From assembly GCA_002312935.1 (NCBI GenBank), contig DCAT01000154.1, positions 1 to 18,312 on the forward strand: a stretch of 18,312 nucleotides of DNA, in the 5' to 3' direction. Shown here piece after piece: positions 1-6,730 of this stretch. The DNA comes from Oceanospirillaceae bacterium UBA1126 (GTDB lineage: Bacteria; Pseudomonadota; Gammaproteobacteria; Pseudomonadales; Balneatricaceae). Each line of letters starts with the position of its first letter. Within the stretch, counting starts at the first letter, position 1. The notes beneath the pieces are model-generated. The model saw only the letters and a program-made list of their open reading frames with translations, did not search any database and had not been told where the DNA came from. A program made the translations under genes and the position numbers.

Positions 1-300
1 TACTTTAAGCGTGGCGAAAAGACTTTCCCAACCGAAACATTTGCTCTTGGTTTGGCTTGGCTAATGAAGGAAGCGCGCCGAGGCCTTGCTGTTCAGCGCT
101 ATAAAGGTTTGGGCGAAATGAACCCTGGGCAATTGTGGGAGACTACTATGGACCCAGAACAACGTCGTATGTTGTGTGTCACCATAGATGACGCCATCGC
201 TGCAGACCAGATGTTCACAACACTGATGGGAGATGATGTTGAGCCTCGTCGTTTGTTCATCGAAGAGAATGCGTTAAAAGTGGCAAACCTAGATTTCTAA
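1..300 (+). CDS. gyrB: DNA gyrase subunit B, C-terminal end (partial)
   Basis: This is the last 99 codons of DNA gyrase subunit B, cut by the left window edge; the frame is open from base 1. GyrB is the ATPase subunit of the type II topoisomerase that introduces negative supercoils, working as GyrA2GyrB2. The visible part is the end of the TOPRIM domain and the C-terminal tail: the stretch QRYKGLGEMNP (about bases 94-126), followed by LWETTMDP, is the family signature that contacts GyrA and DNA. The ending VEPRRLFIEENALKVANLDF is the usual gammaproteobacterial GyrB end (DI/DF after a short helix). The gene normally closes the dnaA-dnaN-recF-gyrB cluster, which places this window next to oriC. 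ParE shares the fold, but the glyS/glyQ synteny favours GyrB. Confidence 0.97.
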   Translation, partial: YFKRGEKTFPTETFALGLAWLMKEARRGLAVQRYKGLGEMNPGQLWETTMDPEQRRMLCVTIDDAIAADQMFTTLMGDDVEPRRLFIEENALKVANLDF

Positions 301-326
301 CACACCCCTTAAAAATTGTAAGATTA

Positions 327-354
327 AAAAAAGCCTCCAAGTGGAGGCTTTTTT
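327..354. terminator. Bidirectional intrinsic terminator between gyrB and glyS
   Basis: A perfect hairpin with core arms GCCTCC (333-338) and GGAGGC (343-348) around a 4-nt AAGT loop is extended by an A-tract on the left and a T-tract on the right. It therefore reads as a rho-independent terminator on both strands. It lies 26 nt after the gyrB stop and about 95 nt after the glyS stop, so it can end both converging transcripts. The structure is directly visible; its activity is inferred. Confidence 0.88.
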
Positions 355-399
355 ATGGGCTGCAAACGGTAAGGCCAGATTTACTGCAGCCAATCAAAT

Positions 400-415
400 T
401 GTTCCACGTGAAACA
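400..415. other. parS: parS centromere-like site (ParB binding)
   Basis: The 16-mer TGTTCCACGTGAAACA matches the parS consensus TGTTNCACGTGAAACA and is close to the Pseudomonas sites. It has a CACGTG core and 7 of 8 palindromic pairs (positions 5 and 12 do not pair). Chromosomal parS sites cluster within a few tens of kb of oriC. There they are loaded with ParB-CTP and segregated by ParA. The location just past gyrB, in the only gap between converging genes here, fits. By eye, no other CACGTG-centred copy with these flanks is present in the window. Confidence 0.85.
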
Positions 416-417
416 CT

Positions 418-450
418 TAGATCGGCTGACACCTCAGTTTTTTCGATCTA
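418..450. repeat. Nested dyad between parS and the glyS stop
   Basis: Outer arms TAGATCG (418-424) and CGATCTA (444-450) pair perfectly over 7 bp. They enclose a small CTGA/TCAG hairpin (426-437) followed by six T. The right arm includes the glyS stop codon, read on the minus strand as TAG at 450-448. Each outer arm carries a GATC. It starts 3 nt from parS. The function is unknown; it may form a structure in the glyS 3' end. Confidence 0.4.
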
Positions 451-2499
451 ATGGGCTAGTAAGCTAATATCAGCCACACGGCCAAGCTCAATCTCAAGTT
501 CTGCAAGCAGGGCCAAGCGGTTATTCTTCAGACTATCATCATCACTCATCACCATGATTTCTGAGAAGAATTGATCAAGTGGGTTGGCCAATTGGGCAAG
601 ACCCTGCAACGCGCTATGATAATTGCCTTGCGCAATAACAGCCAAATTGTTCTGCTTAACGTTTTCCAATGAATCAGCCAATACAATTTCAGCTGACTCC
701 TTCAGCAATGACCGGTTAAACGCATTGCTACCTCTGCCATTCTTACCAAGGATATTACCTACACGTTTATTACTCGCTGAGAGTGCAGGTGCCGTATCAA
801 GCTTTACAAACTCACTAACGGCCTGAACACGACGATCAAAATCTAAGGGAGAATTGGATTTGTTTTGCATTACTGCCAAATAAATATCTATTGCTACATT
901 TTGGTCCTCATAATAAGCACGCAAACGGTCAAAAATAAAGCTCAGTAACTGTGGACGAACTTTTTCTAGGGGTATAGCCAAGTCCTTATGCAGAGCATAA
1001 GAGTTATCAAGTAAGGTCGATAGATTGAGCTCCAAGTCTTGTTCAATAATAATTCGTAACAGGCCTACTGTGGCTCGGCGCAACGCATAAGGGTCTTTGC
1101 TGCCAGTGGGGGGTTGCCCAATACCAAATAGTCCAACCAAGGTATCTAACCTATCGGCGATAGCAACTGCACTTGCGATAGAAGACTCAGGTAAACGGTC
1201 GCCGGCAAATTTAGGCCAATAGTGTTGTTCCAGTGCTGCTGCAACTACAGCATTTTCGCCATCATTAAGGGCATAAACGTGGCCCATAAGGCCTTGTAAA
1301 TCGCTAAACTCAAGTACCATATCAGTACTAAGGTCAGCTTTAGACAATGTGGCCGCGCGGGCTGCTAGCGCACTGTCTGCACCGATTAGGTTAGAGATTG
1401 CACTAGATAACTGAGCCACTCGCTGGGTTTTGTCGAGTACAGTACCCAGCTTGGCCTGAAATACTACCTTACCTAATGCTTTGTTACGACTTGCAAGTGT
1501 GGACTTCTTGTCAGTTTCAAAGAAAAAGACGGCGTCTGCAAGACGTGGCCGAATAACTCGTTCGTTACCAGCAATGACCTTGGTGGCATCATTACTGATA
1601 ATATTACTGACGGTAAGGAAAAGTGGCAAAATATCGCCCTTACTATCCACAAAATGGAAGTATTTTTGATGTTCCTTCATGGACGAAATCAAGGCTTGTG
1701 CGGGCACTTCTAAAAAGGTTTTGTCAAAGCGCCCAGTTAAACACACGGGCCATTCTACAAGACCTGTGACCTCATCGAGTAACTTTTCATCGATTACAGC
1801 CGTCGCATTAAACTGTTGAGCCTGCTCTAATATCTGAGATCGAATCATAGCTTTTCGTTCGTTAAAGCTAACAATAACGTGGCCTTGTGTGCGCAGTTGC
1901 TCTGCATACGTTGATGCAGAGTTAATAATGATGGCGCCTTGACTATGAAAACGATGGCCACGGCTAGAATGGCCATTAGTTAGATCAAATAACTGAGTAT
2001 TTACAAGTTCGTTACCCAACGAAAGGATAAACCATTGGACTGGCCGGACAAATTCATTACGTGATGATCCCCAGCGCATGCGTTTGGCGATCGGTAGGTC
2101 AGCTAGGGCTTTATCGATGACTGCTGCTAAAAGCTCCAAAGTTTTGGCACCCTTAACCTGTCGATCAAACTCGTAATATTGCCCCTTATCTGTCTCAACA
2201 ATCGTTAAATCGGTTAGGGCAACGTTACAGGAACGGGCGAAGCCTAAAGCTGCTTTTTCTGGGGCTTTGACAGAAGGGCCACGACGACTTTCCTGGCGCT
2301 CAGCCTGCTGAACTTGTAGAGCATCAATAATAACAGTTAAACGTCGAGGGGTGGCATAGGGTGTCACTGTGCCATGAGCCAATCCAAGGTCCTTCAGTTG
2401 CTTGGTAATACTAGACTCTAGTGCCTTAGACAAGGTTATTAGGGACTTAGGGGGCAACTCTTCAGTACCTAATTCAAACAAAAAGTCGGCATGGCTCAT
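448..2499 (-). CDS. glyS: Glycine--tRNA ligase beta subunit
   Basis: Beta subunit of the bacterial alpha2beta2 glycyl-tRNA synthetase, which charges tRNA-Gly in the cytoplasm. It carries the tRNA-binding and anticodon-recognition modules, while the alpha subunit holds the catalytic core. At 683 residues it has the normal family length (about 690). It starts with the typical FLFELGTEELPPK and keeps the conserved blocks RMRWGSSRNEFVRPVQW, EVTGLVEWPV, SSMKEHQKYF and NERVIRPRLADAVFFFETD. An HD-like region and a C-terminal anticodon-binding (DALR-type) segment around residues 550-650 follow. The ATG start (2499-2497) overlaps the glyQ stop as ATGA, so the subunits are translationally coupled, which suits equimolar assembly. 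The glyS transcript runs toward gyrB and probably ends at the 327-354 hairpin. Confidence 0.97.
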   Translation of the reverse strand: MSHADFLFELGTEELPPKSLITLSKALESSITKQLKDLGLAHGTVTPYATPRRLTVIIDALQVQQAERQESRRGPSVKAPEKAALGFARSCNVALTDLTIVETDKGQYYEFDRQVKGAKTLELLAAVIDKALADLPIAKRMRWGSSRNEFVRPVQWFILSLGNELVNTQLFDLTNGHSSRGHRFHSQGAIIINSASTYAEQLRTQGHVIVSFNERKAMIRSQILEQAQQFNATAVIDEKLLDEVTGLVEWPVCLTGRFDKTFLEVPAQALISSMKEHQKYFHFVDSKGDILPLFLTVSNIISNDATKVIAGNERVIRPRLADAVFFFETDKKSTLASRNKALGKVVFQAKLGTVLDKTQRVAQLSSAISNLIGADSALAARAATLSKADLSTDMVLEFSDLQGLMGHVYALNDGENAVVAAALEQHYWPKFAGDRLPESSIASAVAIADRLDTLVGLFGIGQPPTGSKDPYALRRATVGLLRIIIEQDLELNLSTLLDNSYALHKDLAIPLEKVRPQLLSFIFDRLRAYYEDQNVAIDIYLAVMQNKSNSPLDFDRRVQAVSEFVKLDTAPALSASNKRVGNILGKNGRGSNAFNRSLLKESAEIVLADSLENVKQNNLAVIAQGNYHSALQGLAQLANPLDQFFSEIMVMSDDDSLKNNRLALLAELEIELGRVADISLLAH

Positions 2500-3455
2500 G
2501 AGCTTTTCTCCTCTTCCTGCAACAACTCATTTTTTAGCTCTTGGCTGGCAAGCGGGAAGCCTAGCGCTTTACGTGCCGCATAATATTCCAATGCAACTTG
2601 GCGAGCCAAAGTGCGTACTCGCAAAATATAGCGCTGTCTTTCAGTGACGGAAATGGCATGGCGTGCGTCAAGTAAGTTGAAAATATGGGACGCTTTAAGC
2701 ACAAATTCATAAGCAGGCAAAGGTAGTTTCGCATCAACCATCCGGCTGCATTCAGCTTCGTAGTGATCAAAGTTGGTAAATAACATATCGACATCGGCAT
2801 GTTCAAAGTTATAAGTAGACATCTCCACTTCCTGCTGATGGAATATATCGCCATAACTTACTGTAGTTCCGTCAGCTGCACGGCTCCAGACTAGGTCATA
2901 CACGCTATCCACATTCTGCAGGTACATGGCAATACGCTCAAGCCCAATAGTAATTTCCCCCATCACTGGGAAACACTCGAGGCCACCAGCCTGCTGGAAG
3001 TAGGTGAATTGGGACACCTCCATTCCGTTAAGCCATATTTCCCAGCCTAAACCCCATGCTCCCAATGTTGGCGATTCCCAATTGTCCTCAACAAAGCGAA
3101 CGTCATGTACCAGGGTATCAATACCAAGGTGGTCTAAACACTCTAAGTATAGCTCCTGAAAGTTTGTTGGTGATGGCTTGATTACCACCTGAAACTGAAA
3201 ATAATGCTGCAAACGGTTAGGGTTTTCACCATAACGGCCATCTGTTGGACGGCGGCTTGGCTGCACGTAAGCCGCCCGCCAGCTTTCGGGGCCAATAGCC
3301 TTTAGAAAAGTCGCAGGATGGAAGGTGCCGGCACCAACCTCCATATCTAGTGGTTGCATAATGTTGCAGCCTTGAGCAGACCAGTATTGTTGCAAGGCAA
3401 AAATGAGACCCTGGAAAGTGCTGGTATCGGTTGTTTTATCCACGACTAAATCCAC
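2496..3455 (-). CDS. glyQ: Glycine--tRNA ligase alpha subunit
   Basis: Catalytic alpha subunit of the heterotetrameric glycyl-tRNA synthetase (class IIc), which makes glycyl-adenylate and transfers glycine to tRNA-Gly with GlyS. Almost the whole protein follows E. coli GlyQ: TFQGLIFALQQYW, QPLDMEVGAGTFHPATFL, YVQPSRRPTDGRYGENPNRLQHY, FVEDNWESPTLGAWGLGWE, NGMEVSQFTYFQQ and ISVTERQRYILRVR. It has 319 residues versus about 303, with a longer C-terminus (LKNELLQEEEKSS). No ATG is available in frame. An in-frame TAA lies just upstream (3461-3459), so the start must be GTG at 3455 or the second GTG at 3443 (four codons shorter, closer to the E. coli start). Neither has a strong ribosome-binding site. 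An ATG in another frame sits 4 nt upstream. Confidence 0.96.
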   Translation of the reverse strand: MDLVVDKTTDTSTFQGLIFALQQYWSAQGCNIMQPLDMEVGAGTFHPATFLKAIGPESWRAAYVQPSRRPTDGRYGENPNRLQHYFQFQVVIKPSPTNFQELYLECLDHLGIDTLVHDVRFVEDNWESPTLGAWGLGWEIWLNGMEVSQFTYFQQAGGLECFPVMGEITIGLERIAMYLQNVDSVYDLVWSRAADGTTVSYGDIFHQQEVEMSTYNFEHADVDMLFTNFDHYEAECSRMVDAKLPLPAYEFVLKASHIFNLLDARHAISVTERQRYILRVRTLARQVALEYYAARKALGFPLASQELKNELLQEEEKSS

Positions 3456-3515
3456 GCATTAAGTAAAAGAAAGGCTTGCTTCAGCTTAACGCTAAGAGCA
3501 AGATTTAAGCCGCAC

Positions 3516-3521
3516 ATTATA
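3516..3521 (-). promoter_or_regulatory. Probable -10 box of the glyQ-glyS operon
   Basis: Read on the minus strand this is a perfect TATAAT hexamer. It would place the transcription start near 3509 and give a leader of about 54 nt before the GTG of glyQ. I see no good TTGACA-like box at 16-18 nt, so the promoter may depend on other contacts. No T-box, glycine riboswitch core or terminator-like hairpin is visible in the leader. Confidence 0.5.
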
Positions 3522-3565
3522 CACTAGCAGTAAGCAGCTGGCTTGTACCTAAAAGCACCCTAGTC

Positions 3566-3590
3566 CCTCGTTTATGGGGCATTTACGAGG
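3566..3590. promoter_or_regulatory. 25-bp dyad upstream of the acyltransferase gene (possible operator)
   Basis: Arms CCTCGT (3566-3571) and ACGAGG (3585-3590) pair exactly. Inside, ATG (3574-3576) pairs with CAT (3580-3582) around a GGG centre, with only a TT/TT mismatch between the two paired blocks. A TATCAT hexamer (3591-3596) directly follows and could be the -10 box for the gene starting at 3647. The dyad would then cover the spacer, where a repressor could act. There is no T-tract, so it is not a terminator. The symmetry is seen directly; the operator role is inferred. Confidence 0.4.
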
Positions 3591-3646
3591 TATCATTAGC
3601 CAACAGAGACAATTCTGTGACTTAAGAGCTAATTTTTGACCATTTT

Positions 3647-4537
3647 ATGTCTGAAAACTTGAAATCTAACTTTGCTGTAGGCCTATTACGCATACTGGGA
3701 AAGCTCCCCTTGTGGGGGCTGCACAGTATCGCCAGGCTTTTTTTGGTGGCAATGCTACTGTTCCCCAACCAAACTGTTAAACAGACTCGGATCAATATTC
3801 AGCGCTGTTGGCCGAACCTTACCAGTCAGCAACAGGCCAAATTAGTACGCAAAAGTGTTCTGCACACACTCTATGCAGCGTTAGAAATGGGGCTCAACTG
3901 GACGCAATCTAGCCAGCGTGGATTGGATCACATTATTTCCGTCACCGGAGGTGAGTGTCTGCAGCAGGCCCAAGCGACCGGCGCAATAGTGTTATTAACG
4001 CCCCATTTAGGAAACTGGGAGCTGTTTGCTAACTGGTCGGCACATCAAGCTAATGTGACGGCACTTTATAAGGCTGCTAAATTGCCTGGCCTTGATCGAT
4101 TAATACATCAAGCACGAAGCAACGCGGGGATGAAACTTGCCCCAGCAACCGCAAAGGGGGTGATGCAGTTAAAACGTTCGCTTGTTAAAGGCGAGGTTAG
4201 TTTAATATTGCCCGACCAAGAGCCACCCCCAGCAGCGGGTATTATTAGTCAATGGTTTGGGCAACCTGCCTATACTATGACATTGGCTGCTCAGTTGGCG
4301 GATACTAAAAACACGCGTGTTATTTTAGGCTTTGCACGGCGCTTGGCTAACAGTGAAGGGTTTGCGATTGAGCTAGAAGACATTTCAAATCTGTGCAGTG
4401 TCCATACGGGTAGTGGCAGCGATAGTGAGGTCTTGGCCGCCAAGGTACAAGCAATCAATACATCAATAGAAAGGCTGGTGCGATGCACGCCTGAGCAATA
4501 CCAATGGGAATACCGCCGCTTCAAACATACCTTATAG
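3647..4537 (+). CDS. LpxL/HtrB-family lipid A (lysophospholipid) acyltransferase
   Basis: Member of the LpxL/LpxM lauroyl-acyltransferase family, inner-membrane enzymes that use acyl-ACP to add a secondary acyl chain to Kdo-lipid A on the cytoplasmic face. The 296 residues are of family length. Residues about 10-39 form the N-terminal hydrophobic anchor. The catalytic HX4E motif is H120-LGNW-E125 within LLTPHLGNWELF. A second conserved block, LPDQEPPP, is at 188-195, and the C-terminus QWEYRRFK is typical. The position beside glyQ matches the HtrB-type gene next to glyQ in Pseudomonas, which supports a lipid A role, though the acyl chain and acylation site cannot be read from sequence. It is transcribed alone, probably from a promoter near 3591, and converges on the methyltransferase gene 14 nt away with no visible terminator. 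Confidence 0.9.
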   Translation: MSENLKSNFAVGLLRILGKLPLWGLHSIARLFLVAMLLFPNQTVKQTRINIQRCWPNLTSQQQAKLVRKSVLHTLYAALEMGLNWTQSSQRGLDHIISVTGGECLQQAQATGAIVLLTPHLGNWELFANWSAHQANVTALYKAAKLPGLDRLIHQARSNAGMKLAPATAKGVMQLKRSLVKGEVSLILPDQEPPPAAGIISQWFGQPAYTMTLAAQLADTKNTRVILGFARRLANSEGFAIELEDISNLCSVHTGSGSDSEVLAAKVQAINTSIERLVRCTPEQYQWEYRRFKHTL

Positions 4538-4551
4538 TAAACTAGCTGAGG

Positions 4552-5172
4552 TTAGACTACAGCATCAGTTTTACGGCTGTTTTGATGTTGTGTAACTTTG
4601 GGTTTACGGGCGATCAGCAACGCTTTACCAGCCAAAGGGTGGTCTAACTGTGCTAGTTCTTGTTCATCATGGTATACCAAAGGCTCTAGTTCAGTAAACA
4701 ATTCTAACAGCTCTCCTGCTGCTAACAAAAACTGCTGACGCTGTGGTTTATTAAGAATTTTACCATCAATATCAGTGACTTGATTAAACGTCTGATAGAC
4801 TAAAATTCCCCCTGGGTTAAGGTGGGAGATAATCTGTGGACAAAGTTTTCGTTCTAAAAAAGCCGTTACACAAATGAGGTCAAAGCTTTGCGTTGGCCAT
4901 GGTGTATTTTTAAGGTCTATACACCGTTGATTTACCTCAACATTTTGCCTTCTACAATGGCGTTCCATTTGCTCAATTCCTGTGGTTGAATAGTCCCAAC
5001 CATACATCTTAAGACCTTGTTTTGTAAGGAATATCGAGTTTTGTCCCAAACCACATGCTAAGTCTAAACCAGTACCAGATGTGGGGAATAAGTGGATGTT
5101 TTTTTGTAAGCCATAACTCACATCAGGTAACGCTAATGTGGTCGAATAACGTTGGTTCCAGCGCTCTGGCAT
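4552..5172 (-). CDS. Class I SAM-dependent methyltransferase (TehB-like)
   Basis: A small cytoplasmic methyltransferase of 206 residues with the Rossmann-type SAM-binding fold. Motif I is LDLACGLGQNS (36-46, with D37 and the glycines that hold SAM). The acidic residue ending strand 2 is D60 (MYGWDYS), and a further acidic residue is D86. Strand 4 is FDLICVTAFLER (97-108), and LNPGGILVYQTF (118-129) is the usual post-motif block. The substrate is not evident; similarity is to the TehB/Methyltransf_11-25 group. About 17 residues at the C-terminus are polar and probably disordered. An AGGA lies about 10 nt before the ATG. It follows trkH by 62 nt on the same strand and may be the last gene of that operon, although a functional link to potassium uptake is not obvious. 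Confidence 0.82.
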   Translation of the reverse strand: MPERWNQRYSTTLALPDVSYGLQKNIHLFPTSGTGLDLACGLGQNSIFLTKQGLKMYGWDYSTTGIEQMERHCRRQNVEVNQRCIDLKNTPWPTQSFDLICVTAFLERKLCPQIISHLNPGGILVYQTFNQVTDIDGKILNKPQRQQFLLAAGELLELFTELEPLVYHDEQELAQLDHPLAGKALLIARKPKVTQHQNSRKTDAVV

Positions 5173-5234
5173 AGCTAAATTTTCCTGTGCATAAGTCTGT
5201 GAATAGGTTGGTAAAAACCAGCTAATAGAATAGC

Positions 5235-6722
5235 CTAGTCACGCCAGAACATGGGTGTGAATAACACCAATAAGGTAAACACTTCTAGACGTCCTAAGAG
5301 CATAGAGAAACATAGAATCCACTTGGCTGTGGTATTAATATCGCCATAGTTAAGGGCGACGTCGCCTAAACCTGGGCCAAGGTTGTTGAGTGTAGCGCCT
5401 ACGGCTGACCAAGCGGTAACGTGATCTAGGCCGGTGCCCAATAAGGCAATCATCATAATAATGAAGACGAGGGCATAGACGGAGAAAAATCCCCACACAG
5501 CTTCTGCAACCCTATCTGGGATGGGGTTGGCCCCCAACTTAACATGGATAATGGCGTTAGGGTGTATGAGTCTTTTTATTTCTCGTAAGCCTTGCTTAAG
5601 AAGTATCAGCACGCGCACTACCTTCATGCCACCCGCAGTGGATCCAGCACAGCCACCCATAAAGGCTGCAGTTAGCAATAGAAACGAAAGCATAGCTGGC
5701 CACTGGGAAAAATCTGCTGTTGCAAAGCCTGTGGTAGTGGCGATAGATACCACTTCAAAAACGCCTTGGCGGAAACTATCATCAAAGCTCATATTATTAG
5801 TAAGCCACAAAGTGCCCACTGTAATGAGACACACTGTGACAATAGCACTTAAAAAGAAACGTAGTTCCTCATCCTTCCAGTAGTGTAATAAGCTGGCTTT
5901 ATAGTGCCTTTGTCTTATGGTGCGGGCAGTGTGGAAATGGAGGGCAAAGTTAACTGCAGCCAACAACATAAAGATGATAGCAATAGTTTCTATGGTGGCG
6001 CTATTAAAATAACCTAAACTCGCATCGTGAGTGGAGAAACCGCCAATCGCAACCGTGGAAAAACTGTGAGTAATTGCATCAAAGGCGCTCATGCCGGCAA
6101 ACCAGTAGGCTAAAGCACAAGTGACCGTAAGAGTTAAGTAAATGTACCAAAGCTGTTTAGCTGTCTCGGTAATTCTGGGAGTGAGTTTAGAATCTTTCAC
6201 TGGCCCAGGGGTCTCCGCACGATACAGCTGTGCGCCACCAATACCTAGCATGGGAAGAATAGCCACGGCTAATACGATAATACCCATGCCACCAAACCAT
6301 TGTAAGAATTGGCGATAAAACAAGAGTGATTTAGGCAGACTATCAAGCTGCGTGATAACGGTAGCGCCAGTTGTGGTAAGGCCAGAAATAGACTCAAACA
6401 AGGAGTCTACATAACTCCAGTTCGTATTAAGTGTAGACAAGGGTGTAGAAAAGTAAAAGGGCAAAGCACCAAACAGACCTAAAATAGTCCAAAACATCAC
6501 CACAATGACAAAGCCATCTCGAGTACGCAAAACCTTATTTTGTTTAGAAAACGGCAGCCATAATAGGAAACCAGCAATAAAGGTGATGCAAAAAGAAATA
6601 CCAAACGTCCATGCACTGCCATCACCCGGCAAACTTAGGGCAATTACTAATGACGGCAGCATAGATGCGCTGAACGCCATTAACAGCATACCAATGATTT
6701 TTAAGGTAACACGAAAGTGCAT
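5235..6722 (-). CDS. trkH: Trk system potassium uptake protein, membrane subunit
   Basis: The K+-translocating inner-membrane subunit of the Trk uptake system, which works with the TrkA regulator encoded just upstream. It has 495 residues (E. coli TrkH/TrkG about 485). The chain is strongly hydrophobic with four pseudo-repeats of helix-pore loop-helix. The four filter loops are visible: TTGAT at 117-121, GGFSTH at 227-232, TTGFA at 330-334 and NNLGPG at 446-451. The intramembrane-loop region near GGCAGSTAGGMK (356-367), which controls gating in the family, is intact. The C-terminus LGRLEVFTLLVLFTPMFWRD is the classic TrkH end. It starts 8 nt after the trkA stop, so the two are co-transcribed. 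It could equally be called TrkG, as the two are paralogues of the same type. Confidence 0.96.
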   Translation of the reverse strand: MHFRVTLKIIGMLLMAFSASMLPSLVIALSLPGDGSAWTFGISFCITFIAGFLLWLPFSKQNKVLRTRDGFVIVVMFWTILGLFGALPFYFSTPLSTLNTNWSYVDSLFESISGLTTTGATVITQLDSLPKSLLFYRQFLQWFGGMGIIVLAVAILPMLGIGGAQLYRAETPGPVKDSKLTPRITETAKQLWYIYLTLTVTCALAYWFAGMSAFDAITHSFSTVAIGGFSTHDASLGYFNSATIETIAIIFMLLAAVNFALHFHTARTIRQRHYKASLLHYWKDEELRFFLSAIVTVCLITVGTLWLTNNMSFDDSFRQGVFEVVSIATTTGFATADFSQWPAMLSFLLLTAAFMGGCAGSTAGGMKVVRVLILLKQGLREIKRLIHPNAIIHVKLGANPIPDRVAEAVWGFFSVYALVFIIMMIALLGTGLDHVTAWSAVGATLNNLGPGLGDVALNYGDINTTAKWILCFSMLLGRLEVFTLLVLFTPMFWRD

Positions 6723-6730
6723 ATTAAGGC

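Noticed and set aside
426..443. CTGA/TCAG hairpin followed by six T as a plus-strand terminator
   Set aside because: The stem is only 4 bp. A much better bidirectional terminator is at 327-354, and no plus-strand gene ends just before it.
3456..3515. T-box or glycine riboswitch in the glyQ leader
   Set aside because: The predicted leader is only about 54 nt, too short for either, and I see no T-box consensus or glycine-aptamer core.
5521..5883. 120-codon plus-strand frame inside trkH
   Set aside because: It is antisense to a fully conserved membrane protein, its product is low-complexity and unlike any family, and no ribosome-binding site is evident.
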